This document shows, in pieces, positions 1 through 10,603 of a stretch of 64,000 nt of DNA. The DNA is taken from assembly GCA_039720395.1 (NCBI GenBank), contig CM077833.1, positions 5,471,036 through 5,535,035 of the forward strand, read 5' to 3'. Within the stretch, counting starts at the first letter, position 1, and every line of letters begins with the position of its first letter. Position numbers and translations under genes: made by a program. Under the pieces are notes generated by a model that saw only the letters and a program-made list of their open reading frames with translations, was not told the DNA's origin and made no database searches. This stretch comes from Liquidambar formosana (lineage: Eukaryota; Streptophyta; Magnoliopsida; Saxifragales; Altingiaceae).

Positions 1-1892
1 TTCTTTCTTCACTTCTCTTTTCCTTTCAAAAACCCTAACTTTTGCCTAGGTCGCCTTTACAGGTTTTCAACCTAGCGGGTTGCCCTAATTTTTGCCTAGG
101 CTGCCCTTTCAGGTTTTCAACCTAGCGGGCTCTTCTTCTCCTCTTTTCTTTTCTTTTCTTTTTCTTTTTCTTTTTCTTTTCTCCTTAGTGCAAAGGAATT
201 CAACTCATGAAGCCTCAGCCCCTTCTCTTCATTAATTTATTCAGGTTCTCTTATTAAACAAACCAGCCCCAGCACACATTTCATTTCTTCTTCTATGAGT
301 AGAATCAACCCCCAAGTTCGTAGGGTATCATGTTTGATCAAGCTCTTTGGCTAAGCAAGACAAATTAGCCCCAGGTTCACAGAAAGCAACACCCATTCTC
401 CCAAGCTCATAAAGTCTCATGCCTACAACTAGGGCAAATTGTTCCTTAGTAGTTACTGCTACCCCTTTTCCATCATTAAATCCATGACAAGAGTCTAAGT
501 CTAAATTAAGATATGATAGGACAAAATCTAATGGACTTTACAAATGGATTGTAGTGAATGAGTGCTTTTAAAGGACAAGGTCGATGACCATTGGAGACAC
601 ACAAGACTCAAAGGATGAAAATGGAAGGACACACGAAGTAATTGAGAAAGAAAAACAAGAACAGATTGAAAAAGAAGAATAATCAAATTAACTTTCTCAG
701 TGGCATGTAGTATTTTAAGCTCACTAATTCAATCAATGAAACTGCTTCTTCTTAACTTAGTCACAAAGAATTGCCTTTAATGGTTGGTTATGTGCAAAGC
801 CCCTTTCTTTCTCTTTCTTTTTTTCTTTTTTCTTTTTTTTTTTTCAATGAATTGGACCGTACCCAAAGTAACTTTATGGGTTGCCTACGTATCTCTACTT
901 TGATCTTCCCAAGACATTAATCAAACAAACTAACATATCTTTTGTGGAGAATCAGGTCCTCGTAGTTCAAGAAAATTCACTTTTCTTTTTTCATCATTCA
1001 TTTTTTTTTTTTCAAAAGCCCTAACTTTTGCCTAGGTCGCCTTTTCAAGTTTTCAAACTAGCGGGCCTAGGCTCTACATATAACCACATAGGGACTACCC
1101 TACCTTAACTTGAACTCTTCTTTGCATTCCTCGAACGGATGATCTAGTCTTCTTAATCACAAAGTCTTCTTTTGATTGTTGTTGATCTTCTTTCTTAGTG
1201 CTCTTAGATATATGTTGACCCCTTCCCTCTCCTTTCCTTTTGTACTTTTTTTCCTCTTTCATTTTTCTTTTCTTTTCATAATTTTTTCTTTCTTTTGATT
1301 TTTTTTTTCTTTTAAGGGAGAGGGAAGAAGTAGACATCTCAAAAAGCCTAAGCTATGCTAGTCGATTTCTACCTTTGATCTTCGAATTGCTTCTTGTAAG
1401 GGCTTCGAGACCTTCTTTAATTACTTGACTAATGTCTTCATGCAGTATGGTGGGTGGGTGGTCCCTTATGTTTACCACTTTTAAGCTTTCCCATGTTTCC
1501 TAGTCAATTAGTCACAATTCATTAATCATTTGCTCCTTTAGTGGAATGAGCTTTTGAGCCTCTTAGGAAATATTTTCATGCCACTTTGATGGTCAATTGA
1601 TTAATAAGAAGAGAAATAGAGAGACGATGGAATTCTTGAAATCAAATATCTTATTAAAGGAATGAAGAAAAACACATTGAAAATCTTGACTCGACAATAA
1701 CTAGGACTCAAAAGACTCAAAGGAAATTTGACTTGGAGGATGAAAACAATCAAATAACTAGAAAACAATCAAATAACTAGAAAACAAACAAAAACCTAAA
1801 CTCTTTATCATGGATAGTCATGACAAAATTGGTGCAGCAGCAAGCACTAAATGATCTTGTTGTCAATGAGGACTACCACTCACATTATTGAC
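1..1892 (-). other. non-coding internal region of element A
   Basis: No credible coding sequence. On the plus strand it is rich in pyrimidine tracts (about 133-182, 805-845, 960-1010, 1230-1315), so the element's sense strand is purine-rich. A 45-base unit beginning CCTAACTTTTGCCTAGG occurs near 42-84, 83-131 and 1018-1066, with a relative at 23124-23161 next to the integrase end of element B. A motif containing GCCTACGTA and, further on, CGTAGTTC (about 880-970) also recurs in element B (22977-23117) and in the truncated family D element (30167-30206). Reading frames here encode only Lys/Glu-rich low-complexity peptides and are not supported. Confidence 0.5.
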
Positions 1893-2816
1893 CTAAGGAA
1901 ATTCCCCATAAGCCTGCCCCTCGTTCTCGATGGTCCCATTAGCTATAGCATCTTCTATTTGCGTTCTAGCTCCAATTAAGGCCTTGAAATTTTGGAAGTA
2001 ATGTGCAAACAAATGCTCATGGTAAATGGGAAGCAAGTTCTTGACCACCATTTGGATTTGTTCTTCTTCTTTGGGTCGGTTCGCCATCTGAGAAGCCTTG
2101 ATCCTCCACCTAGTAATGAAAGAAGAGAACGTTTCATTCATAGCTTGTTTAGTAGTCTCCAAATCCCTATGAGTCACATCCACCTTTGTGTTGTATTTGT
2201 AATGATTTGTGAATTCATTGCAGACATCCTCCCAAGTCTTGGTTCTAGATTCTTCCAAAGCCAAAAACCATTTCAATGTAGAGCTAACCAGCGACTCTTG
2301 AAACATTTGGGCCAACAATTCATTATTAGCCCCACGGGGGTGCATAGCTCGCACATACATCTTCAAGTGAGTTTTAGGACAACCCGTACCATCGAACTTC
2401 TCTAGCTCAGGCATTTTGAATTGGAGTGGAATACGAGCCTTTGGGAACAAAGACAAAGTACGGATGTCCACCATATCATCAGATCTGTGGATCCCCTTCA
2501 AGGTCCGCTCCAAAGCTTCCACCTTGTTAGCCAACACGGTCGAATCTTCTCTTAATGCAATCTTAGACTCCCTTTCTTTAGTCTTAGGTGGTTCCTCTCC
2601 TTCTCCTCCGGGGTCCTCAGTGGATTCAGAATCATTAGACCCTTGATGATTGTTAAAAGTGGGGGCCTTAGATTCGAGTTTTAAAATTTTTTGTTGGATT
2701 TCTTGGGCCATCTTCAACTGCGGTCTCGGATACCATAATAGTGTGATCAAGTTTCTCCATCATTGTTCTAAGACAAGCCTTGAGGTTGAATGTAGAATTG
2801 CTAGTTGTTCGGCCAT
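1893..2816 (-). pseudogene. gag: gag capsid protein of element A, interrupted by one stop
   Basis: This is the retrotransposon Gag protein that would package element RNA in cytoplasmic particles. The frame is open from 2759 to 1893. An ATG at 2814-2816 in the same frame (starting MAEQLAILHS) is cut off by a TGA at 2760-2762. The core contains the segments FDGTGCPKTHLKMYVRAM, TWEDVCNEFTNHYKYN and a RWRIKASQM region typical of plant Ty3/gypsy capsid domains, and it aligns by eye with the gag of element B (38519-39151). It ends soon after the capsid region, with no zinc-knuckle-like motif, unlike element B. Either it is a shortened gag or the product of a gag-only element. Confidence 0.8.
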
Positions 2817-3967
2817 CTTGGTTTAAAGTTAGAGCCCACGTTGACTAACCTTAATAAGTTATCATGGGTTTAATCCAGCCCTCCTTCAAGAACAAATTCC
2901 CCTTTTTAGGCCATGACCAAAACATTTTAACAAGATTTCCATGACTGCACTAAATTTGATAAGTGTGGTCTTATAAAGCATGCCCTTAGTTAGACATGTC
3001 ATCCCCAAGGATACCTTGAAGTGTAAGGCGACATACTAAAGGCATGAAGGTGAGTCACTTATCTTTAGGTTCTAGCCATTAACCATTTTTAAAACAATCA
3101 ACAATTTCATTTCCCCAAACATGACAATGCAATATGTGCAAGCAAACTAGGAGCCAGGTCCAAACATGATATCTCCTTAGTTAGACACCTTATCCTTAAA
3201 AGTGTCCCTTAAGACGAAGGGTGAGGTGACATACTAAGGACATAAAGATAAATGAGCCCCTACTTCCTAACCTTTGATCAAACTTCTCATTCCAAACAAG
3301 CCCCTATCATTTTACTTTAAAGCCCATGATTAAATGGTCTCAACTTACACAACTTTAATTAGGCACTCCCTTCCCTCTTCTAAGGAGCTCCTTGGGTGAA
3401 CGGTGGAGGTACTTGTTAAAGGTATGCGGGTGAGGCCACAGAATGTTAAGTTTTGATCATTACCCATGTTTTAAAGCAAACACAAACACTCATCACATCT
3501 CACAAAAATTTGGCAGCATATCGTTACAACAAAGTGTGTGCATATAGGTGATCCAACGGTGTCCTAGAAGGTCCATTACATGCAATTCTTTCTTTTAAGA
3601 GGGTAGGCTAGGGTCCTCAACTTTGCTTGTACCAATCTTTATACCTAACCACATGTGACATCAGGAATGTTACGTGGGTCCAGCAGTACGTGATTGATCC
3701 ATTTGATATACCCAAGGGCAAGCCCAAGGGTACTTGGCAAGAGAGGTTTGATAGCTTCGCCCAACACATGGAATCAGGAAAACCAAGGTCGAACTAGGCT
3801 ATCAGTTGGCAAGGATACATCGGGGGACAATCGAGTGATCATGCAACAATCGCGCACACAATGCAATAAATGAAAGCACACAATCAAGCGGATGCAATGT
3901 GATTGATTTTAATTAACAATAAGAAATTAATTTAGCCCAATCAAATTAACTGAGTCTAGACCTCGAT
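2817..3967 (-). other. 5' leader of element A with imperfect ~185-bp repeats
   Basis: Untranslated leader between primer site and gag. Three degenerate units start near 2983, 3175 and 3353. The first two share TTAGTTAGACA followed by an ACATACTAA segment, and the third is more diverged. The stretch 3840-3967 resembles the leader of element B next to its own primer site (about 40430-40544), so this leader end is conserved between families. No open frame. Confidence 0.5.
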
Positions 3968-3986
3968 ATCCCCAGTGGAGTCGCCA
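3968..3986 (-). other. primer binding site of element A
   Basis: On the minus strand it reads TGGCGACTCCACTGGGGAT, three bases inside the LTR edge. TGG is the complement of a tRNA CCA tail. Ogre-type elements are reported to prime with tRNA-Arg; that tRNA assignment is from general knowledge and was not tested here. Confidence 0.75.
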
Positions 3987-3989
3987 AAT

Positions 3990-6646
3990 TGTGAACCCCA
4001 GAAAACGCGCGGCCCACAAGGGTTTGGCAAAAAATACAGAGGTGAAAGACAACAAACAAAAAGGAGTCGCCACCTCATTTTTTAAAGGAAAAGAGGAAAA
4101 CCATAAAAACGTTTTATTTTCAAAAACCACATGACTCCATTTTGAAAGGAAAGGCGAAGTCTTTAAAACCAGAAAATAGATTCGGGGGCTAAGTTACGAT
4201 GTGGGAAGGTTCTGGGCAAAGCCCATAGGCACCTACATCGCCCGAGTTGGTCTCTTAATTTGATTGGGCTAATTTAATAACTGAATCACATGCAAAATAG
4301 TATCAATCAATAAAATACAGCATGCATAACATATATCCCATCCATCCATTTCATCCATGCATAATCAAACAAAGAAAATAAAATAAAACAGAAAAAAGAA
4401 AAGAGAAGAAAAACCTAGGATACTTGGATCCTAGAATGGACTTGAGCCTCAAAACGAGCGCCTACGTACCATGCAGCGAAAAAAACGGATCAAAGTCCAC
4501 GTAGTTCGAAAAGAATAGGGTTAAATCCTAATAGAGAGTTATGGTAAACCTTAGGTTTCCTTCCATAGTGATTTTCAAAGATAAAATGATTCTTAATAAA
4601 AAATCCAACAGAAGATATAAACTTTTAAAAAGGAGTGGAAAGAAGCCCTAGAGTTGACCATATTCCTCTATTAGAGAATAACCCTAGGAGGGAGAAGAGA
4701 AAAGAAAGGTTAAGAAAAGTGAATTAGGGCACTTCATACCCTACTTACCTTGTGCAATTTGCTCCAAGCAATATCAACCTTAAGCCATAGCGACCTTATT
4801 TGCAATAAGGCAACTACTGCACCTGTTCGCACCCTTACACGTGCTCAAAGTATATGAAAAAGGATAACATAACAATCTGGACAGAATAGTATTAAGGCTC
4901 AAAGTCATCCACTAATCATGTTACTAACAAAAACAGTGAATAAATAGAGACCTTAATGCAACCCTAATCTCATGTCATGCATAAAATCCTAAAAATCCAC
5001 TACATGCATGCAAAAACTATCATAGTTATTCTATATATATTATATATATAATAACCATGAAGAAAAACAGAAAACAAAACCTATTCTATCATGCTATAGG
5101 AAACTTGTGTGAATTTAGGGTTATCGAAACCCTAATTTCACAACTATGCATTAAAGCATATGAAACAACCCTAACACATGCTCAAATCATCATGAATATC
5201 ATTCATATCATATGTATTAAATAACAGGAGCATCAACTCATGACAACAATCACAGCAAATAGACTATATGAACTATGCATGATTTAAGAAGACAAAAAGA
5301 GTAACGCTTTCAAATCCTTAGTAAACTAAAGATTATCAAGCACATAGAACCATGAATCATCTTAAAATCATTCATATCATATCACAAAAGCATGGAATTA
5401 ACCTAACATGTGGAGTTACAACATGCACTAGAACTATCATAGAAGAAGAAGGAGAAGGAGAAGGAGAAGACCTATATTCAGCATTCAAAAAGAGTGCTTA
5501 CCTCTTGTAGAACCTCCCTTGCCTTCAAAGTCCTTGTTCTCTTGCTTGCTTAGGGTTGAAAAGCCTTCTCTTGATGTCCTTTTAGCTCTCCAAACTCGTA
5601 GCTCCCTCTCTCTCTAAGTGTAAAGTGCACTTGTGGCCCCCCTATGTGTTGAATATCATGTTCTTTATATAGAGAACTAACCCCATGAACCAATGGCTAA
5701 GATTAATTCATTAAACAATGATCCTAGGGCTATTAGAGACTCTCCTGGTGCTCAAACAACTCAAACTTACACACTCCTAAGAGAAAACAAGTTGTAATGG
5801 CAGGAGGAAACCGTCAAAAGAGGGAGAGAAGAGGTAGAATCCCACTTAAAGACGGATTCCCTCGGGTGACGTCTGGGCTTGGACGGCTGACCGTCTAGGC
5901 TTGGACGACTGACCGTCTGGCCCCAGATGGTCACCCGAGGGCTCCCATCAGCATTCCTCGGTTAGACTCTTTCGCCTTCTGGAAGTCTTTCGGGGGTCAA
6001 ACTAAGTCCGATTTTGACGAAATAAAAGCCAGAACGACCGTGTTTCGAAGGGGAACACATTTTTAAGCATTTTAGGACAAAAATCCTTAACCATGGGTGC
6101 ATGGTTAGGTTTTACAAAGGTGGTTAACCATGGTGCCTCACCGTCGCTAAGTTGGGTTTGTACACAAGGTCGAACCGAATGCTTTCCCAATCGAAATTCG
6201 ATCTTTCTAAACACACCTAGGATGTAAATAAAGTCCAATTGAAGTTAAATGAGCGAAAATTGGTTGGGTCTTATGAGTCGATTTTGAGCAAACCAATAAA
6301 GGGTCTTTTAGCTAACCTGAACCACTATGAGCCGAATTGATCTTAAACCATTAATTCATGAAATTGAACCTATATATAGACTCTATGTACTCATATGAAC
6401 TCAAAGGAATGACTCGAGATTCATTTCAAGGTCAAATGGAAGATATACGGCTTAAAAGACGATTATGCCCTTAAAGTCGCAAAAGTTCTTATTAACTATC
6501 GAAATGAACTCCAAATCACTTCAAAATTCATACACATGATATTTAATGCGATAGAAACTCAATGCAAAAGACTAGACTTGAAAATAAAATAAAAACCTAC
6601 ATGAAATGTTGGCCTTAAACTAGGGTGACAAAAATGGGGTGTGACA
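3990..6646 (-). repeat. family A LTR (5' LTR of element A)
   Basis: 2657 bp. On the minus strand it begins TGTCACACCCC and ends GGGGTTCACA, the standard TG...CA form. It matches the plus-strand solo LTR at 25075-27741. Contents in sense order: the U3 inverted repeat (5860-5941), a TATA box TCTATATAAA (about 5664-5673), a CCTAGG palindrome and CTACGTA hairpin (about 4411-4510), the covarying stem-loop (4198-4239) and the internal copy of the primer-site start (4063-4072). The frame at 6002-6238 lies wholly inside the LTR and is not a gene. Confidence 0.9.
5860..5941 (-). promoter_or_regulatory. U3 inverted repeat, family A LTR
   Basis: The outer arms are CCTCGGGTGAC and GTCACCCGAGG. Between them are repeated GACGGCTGACCGTC-like palindromic units. 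It lies about 190 bp upstream of the LTR TATA box in sense orientation. The outer arms match those upstream of the two antisense genes of element B. Confidence 0.7.
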
Positions 6647-7191
6647 GTTAGGTTTTACAAAGGTGGTTAACCGCTATGCTCTACCTTTACTATGCATAGG
6701 TATGCACATAGGATCAAACCAAATGCTTTCTATATCAAAATTAAACTTTATAAAACACTTTTAGGGATAAAATGATGACTAATTAAAGTCCATTTGAAAA
6801 GATTTGATTGGTAATTGTGAGTCAATTAGAGCTAAACCAAAGGAAGGTCAATTAACCAACTTGAACTACATCGAGCCATTTTAATCCCGAGCCATTGATT
6901 CATCAAATTGAACCTAGAAATACCTCATATGCATCCATATGAACTCCAATTGACAATTTGGAGATCATTTCAAGGTCAAATGAAAATTTTGGGACTTAAA
7001 AGACGATTATGCCCCTCAAGTCACAAAAGCTCTTATTATCCCTCAAGATCAACTCCGAATTGAACCAAAATTCATATCCATTGTCCTTGTGACTCTAGAA
7101 AACTAATGCAAGTGACTAGACTCAAAAACAAAACAAAAACATGCATGAAATGGTGAGCCCTAGTAAGGTGGTGCAAAAATGGGGTGTGACA
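6647..7191 (-). repeat. family C LTR fragment split by element A
   Basis: It ends on the plus strand in GGGGTGTGACA, the terminus of a minus-oriented LTR. From about 6725 it matches 21235-21697 of the solo family C LTR. The remainder of this LTR should lie left of the window, beyond element A. It lacks the 757-bp promoter module found in the other family C copy. Confidence 0.7.
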
Positions 7192-8035
7192 CTGGGTAAA
7201 GAAAAGGATGCTTTTTGAAAACTATTGAAGTAAAGGGGATGTTCCCTTTTGAAGAGAAAAGATTACCTTTTGAAGACAGGGGTTCCTTTTAAAGGAAGAA
7301 AAGTTTATTTAATAGAGAAGAGAACACTTTTTGAAGTGTAAAGGAATTTTGTTTAAACAAAATTAAAGTGAAATTTTATGATTCTTAATCCATACTAGAA
7401 AGGAGATTCTGCATAGAATGATGGTTTTGGAGAATTGACTTCTTGTAATACAATGATGTTTTTGAAAAGAAAGCACGTGCCTTTTTTAATGAAAAGAATT
7501 ATTCGAGTCATTTTTGGAATGAACTCGTCAATTGAAAGATGATGCACGCATTAATAGTTTGCTCGATGGCAAGAAACTCTTTTTTGAATCGAAATCTTTA
7601 TTTGATAAAGATGGTAATGTTGTCAAAAATGATTCACAGGAGAATGGCCCCATGCAGGTATGAATAAAACCTTTTTTGAAAGCTGATCCTTTTAACAAGG
7701 ATTTGAGATATAAAGAATCACTTTCAATTCTAAAAGAATTTTTGAAAAAGTACCTGGAGCTTTTTGAAGCATGAAAATGATTAGGAGGAATCTAAATCCA
7801 ATCTTGGTGCACACTTGAATTAATTGAATAAAAATGTGATCAATTAAATCTCCTAAGGGTTAAGATTTTACTACATGACATAGGGATACGCAGGAGTTCT
7901 TAGATTCTGGGCATGGTTATTCATTGGAATCTGGCGGGTCAATTGATTAAATCCATTTGATGGTGATAAGCTATTATGCTATGGATGAGTTTTTAAGCAT
8001 TTGATGCTGTAAACTTTTATCCATAGCATGATAGT
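7192..8035. other. unassigned DNA
   Basis: AT-rich, with many short TTTTGAA-containing phrases and no open frame of note. It is the left flank of the solo LTR that starts at 8036. I do not recognise it. Confidence 0.3.
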
Positions 8036-8678
8036 TGTAGACACCCCATTTTCATCCCTATAAGATCATGATAGCATTTGGTTAGGTTTAGAAGCATTTA
8101 GGAGTCCCTAAGGATTAGAGGACAATTTTGCCCTTTTAAGCCTTAGGAGAATAGGTCATCATTGCATGCATATTTTTGTCTCTTTGTTGAGTCCCATCAC
8201 TTGAATTTAGTTTCTAGGATCATTTTGGATATGTGTGTCAAATTTGGTTCAATTCCAGATAGGTTTGGATAGTTAATTAGGACTTTTGCGACTTGAAGGG
8301 CAATTTCGTCTTTTACTTCGTATATTTTCCAATTGACTTCCAAATTTGTTCCAAAGTGTTCCATTAACCTTAGAATGATGAAATAAGTCTAACTGAAGTG
8401 CCAATTTAATTTATTGATAGGTTTTGGATTGGTTCACCACATTACCCTATGGTTAATTGACCTTTTTTCGGGTAATCGCCTCATGAAAACCCAGCCACCT
8501 GACTGTGGTCAGGGATTTTTGGTTCGAGAATATTCTATGCTTATTATACATTGAATCCTTAAAATTTTGGCTTTTGAATCACTCAAGTCGGAGTTAAAAT
8601 GAAGAATTTAAGTCCGTTTGAAGTTAGGAATCCAAACCGAGTCAGGAATCCTCAAAACCGAGGAAACTTGACTTCACT

Positions 8679-8713
8679 CTCGGGTGACCGGTTCACCCAA
8701 CCAGTCACCCGAG
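8679..8713 (+). promoter_or_regulatory. U3 inverted repeat, outer family B LTR
   Basis: Arms CTCGGGTGACCGGTT and AACCAGTCACCCGAG match at 14 of 15 positions around a 5-base centre. It lies about 200 bp upstream of the LTR TATA box at 8911. Confidence 0.75.
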
Positions 8714-8910
8714 CGTTTCGTCCTGATTTATCTCTTTTTGAATTTTTGACAGAATGGGACTCTACTACTCCGAATTTCAGCCTTCTAAAGGACTTCTAAG
8801 CCTATTGGGAGGTGGTTTTGAGTTGTTTAACATCCATGGGATTTAATTACAGCCCTAGATTGGTTTTATGGTGAATTAATCTCAACCATTGGTTCACATG
8901 GTTGGTTGGT

Positions 8911-8918
8911 TATAAATA
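8911..8918 (+). promoter_or_regulatory. LTR TATA box
   Basis: TATAAATA in the outer family B LTR, followed by GAGG and a plausible transcription start some 30 bp on. It is the likely core promoter of the family B genomic RNA. Confidence 0.6.
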
Positions 8919-9813
8919 GAGGATCATTCATCAACATAATCGACTTTTGCTGGACTTTTGGACTTTTGACATATCATATTCATAAGAGAGCTAGGGAGAA
9001 CGAGTTTGCACACAACCATATCACTTGGAGGAGGCTTTCTACTGCAATTTCAAACGAGAACTAGAAGGGAACCAAGCCAAAGAGAAAAAAGAATGCAGCG
9101 AAGACCTTTGCTTTGTTGTAAGTCTCCTTTGCATCCTTTTACGATTCCTTCTTCTTTTACTCCATTCTCTGCATAGTTATGGCTTAGAATTGATTTAGGA
9201 ATCATATATACTCTATATTTTAGAGTGTATATGATTCAAATATGATGGGAAATCATGCTAGCGAAATAGGATTGCGAATTGTTTGCTGTTAGGATAGTTT
9301 CTCTCTTAAGGATAGAGGTACGTTTTGCGCAGAAAATTAGTTGATGTGTTTAGGCCGTTTTCTCTTCATGGTTCAATTATATGCATGATTTTAAGCATCT
9401 TTTGTATAGGACACTTGCTGTGTAAGCCTCATCTTCATAGGTGTATGGATGATTATTCTTTTCGAGGATAATTATCGTCCTTAGAGGGTGAGGTTGTGCA
9501 TAGGTGCTTTCTGGAGTGTGTTTAAGTGCACTGTGAGCTTCTTTGCATTCTTAGATATATATTTTACGTAGGATATGTAAAGAAATCATTCATGCGGAGT
9601 GGTTTCTACGTAAAATTATCTCCGGATAGTTTTACTTAAGAAAGCTCGCCGTAAGGATGATTATTTCACATTCTTACATAAAATACTTACCTAAGGCATC
9701 ATGTTAGATTTTCTTTTCATGTTTTGAATTGTCATATGATATTTTCATCATGGTAATTCATATTTAGCATGTTTCTGATAGTTTTGTGCATGTTAGGGTG
9801 TTTAGAGCATATA

Positions 9814-9818
9814 GGAGC
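9814..9818. repeat. target-site duplication GGAGC, left copy
   Basis: GGAGC directly precedes the TGTGAACC end of element B and recurs at 53387-53391 directly after its other end. Removing 9819-53391 rejoins the outer LTR seamlessly in its family B sequence. Confidence 0.9.
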
Positions 9819-10080
9819 TGTGAACCGCGGGTTTCGATCCGGGAAGAGGAAGGAAAGAACCCTTCTTTTAAAAAGACTTGTAGAGATTTAAATTAATAAA
9901 AATCTGGTTTTTAAAAGGTTCACAAAAACAAAACAAATAAGGAGTCGCCACCTCATTTTTAGGAAAAAAGGAAAACCATAAAAACAGTTTTTAAAGAAAA
10001 CCTTTGAAAACAAACCACATGACTCCGATCAAGGAAAAGCAGGTCTATCAAAACAAGAGAGGATTTGGATACTAAGTTAC

Positions 10081-10123
10081 GATGTGGGAAGGTTCTAGGA
10101 AACATCCTATAGGCACCCACATC
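10081..10123 (-). other. conserved two-stem hairpin in U5 region
   Basis: Outer stem GATGTGGG with CCCACATC, inner stem TAGGA with TCCTA around AACA. Homologous hairpins with compensatory changes occur in families A, C and D (see findings). It is probably an RNA structure of the element transcript, but its function is unknown. Confidence 0.7.
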
Positions 10124-10510
10124 GCCCTAAAATGGGTCTCTGAATTTATATGGGCTATTTCAATCACTTCCTAATTAGTCACCATGCATATGCAAAGAAT
10201 CATCCATAAATAATCCAAATTCATCCATGAACATCCATAAAGCAATAAACATCCATAAAGCATGTAAACATCCATGAACAAGTATGAGAGATATGGAAAG
10301 CAAGTAAGAGAGACAGAGAATGAGCAAACAAATCCATCCTACTCCTCTAGCAATCATATGTGATGGATAAATGGGTAAACATGGGTCCATCCTACTCCTC
10401 TATCAAATAAGTGATGGATAAATGATGAAGCATGGGTCCATCCTACTCCTCTAGCATATATGTGATGGATAAATGGGTAGAAAGAAAGAAAAAAAGAAAG
10501 AAAAAGGAAA

Positions 10511-10603
10511 CCTAGGATACTTAGTATCCTAGGGCGGACTTGAACATCAAATGAGTGCCTACGTACCTTGCATGCAAAGATGCAAGGATCAAAGTCCACG
10601 TAG
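10511..10603 (-). other. palindrome plus nested hairpin in LTR
   Basis: 10511-10533 is the perfect palindrome CCTAGGATAC-TTA-GTATCCTAGG, followed in sense direction by a pyrimidine run. 10559-10603 holds outer arms CTACGT and ACGTAG enclosing CCTTGCAT and ATGCAAGG around a 6-base loop. Related pairs occur in the other family B LTRs and, less perfectly, in families A and C. They may be RNA structures near the start of the transcript. Confidence 0.6.

Larger units (their letters stand above)
1..6646 (-). mobile_element. Ty3/gypsy Tat/Ogre-type element A, 5' portion
   Basis: Read on the minus strand, this runs 5' LTR (3990-6646), primer binding site (3968-3986), leader, gag (1893-2816) and then non-coding sequence to the window edge. 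No protease, RT or integrase follows gag in the 1.9 kb that is visible. Instead there is pyrimidine-rich DNA resembling the pol-to-3'-region spacer of the large element at 22772-23164. The simplest reading is a gag-only, non-autonomous derivative, but its 3' LTR lies outside the window. It is inserted in a family C LTR fragment that begins at 6647. Confidence 0.75.
8036..9818 (+). repeat. outer family B solo LTR, left half
   Basis: Begins TGTAGACACCCC. It is the reverse complement of the 11200-12973 part of the neighbouring LTR, and it stops abruptly at 9818 where element B is inserted. The other half continues at 53392-54745. Flanking bases are ATAGT (8031-8035) and ATAGC (54746-54750), a 5-bp target duplication with one mismatch. 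There is no primer site or polypurine tract next to it, so it is a solo LTR. Tekst frames such as 8599-8799 are LTR sequence, not genes. Confidence 0.85.

Noticed and set aside
1095..1337. Minus-strand frame coding for a Lys/Arg-rich peptide
   Set aside because: It comes from a purine-rich tract and has no sequence complexity or recognisable motif.
6002..6238. 78-residue frame repeated at 25483-25719
   Set aside because: Both lie inside family A LTRs; the repetition is LTR homology, not a gene family.
10175..10599. Minus-strand frames with repeated His/Ile/Gly-rich segments (also at 40923-41401)
   Set aside because: They are products of the ~55-bp repeats inside the family B LTR.
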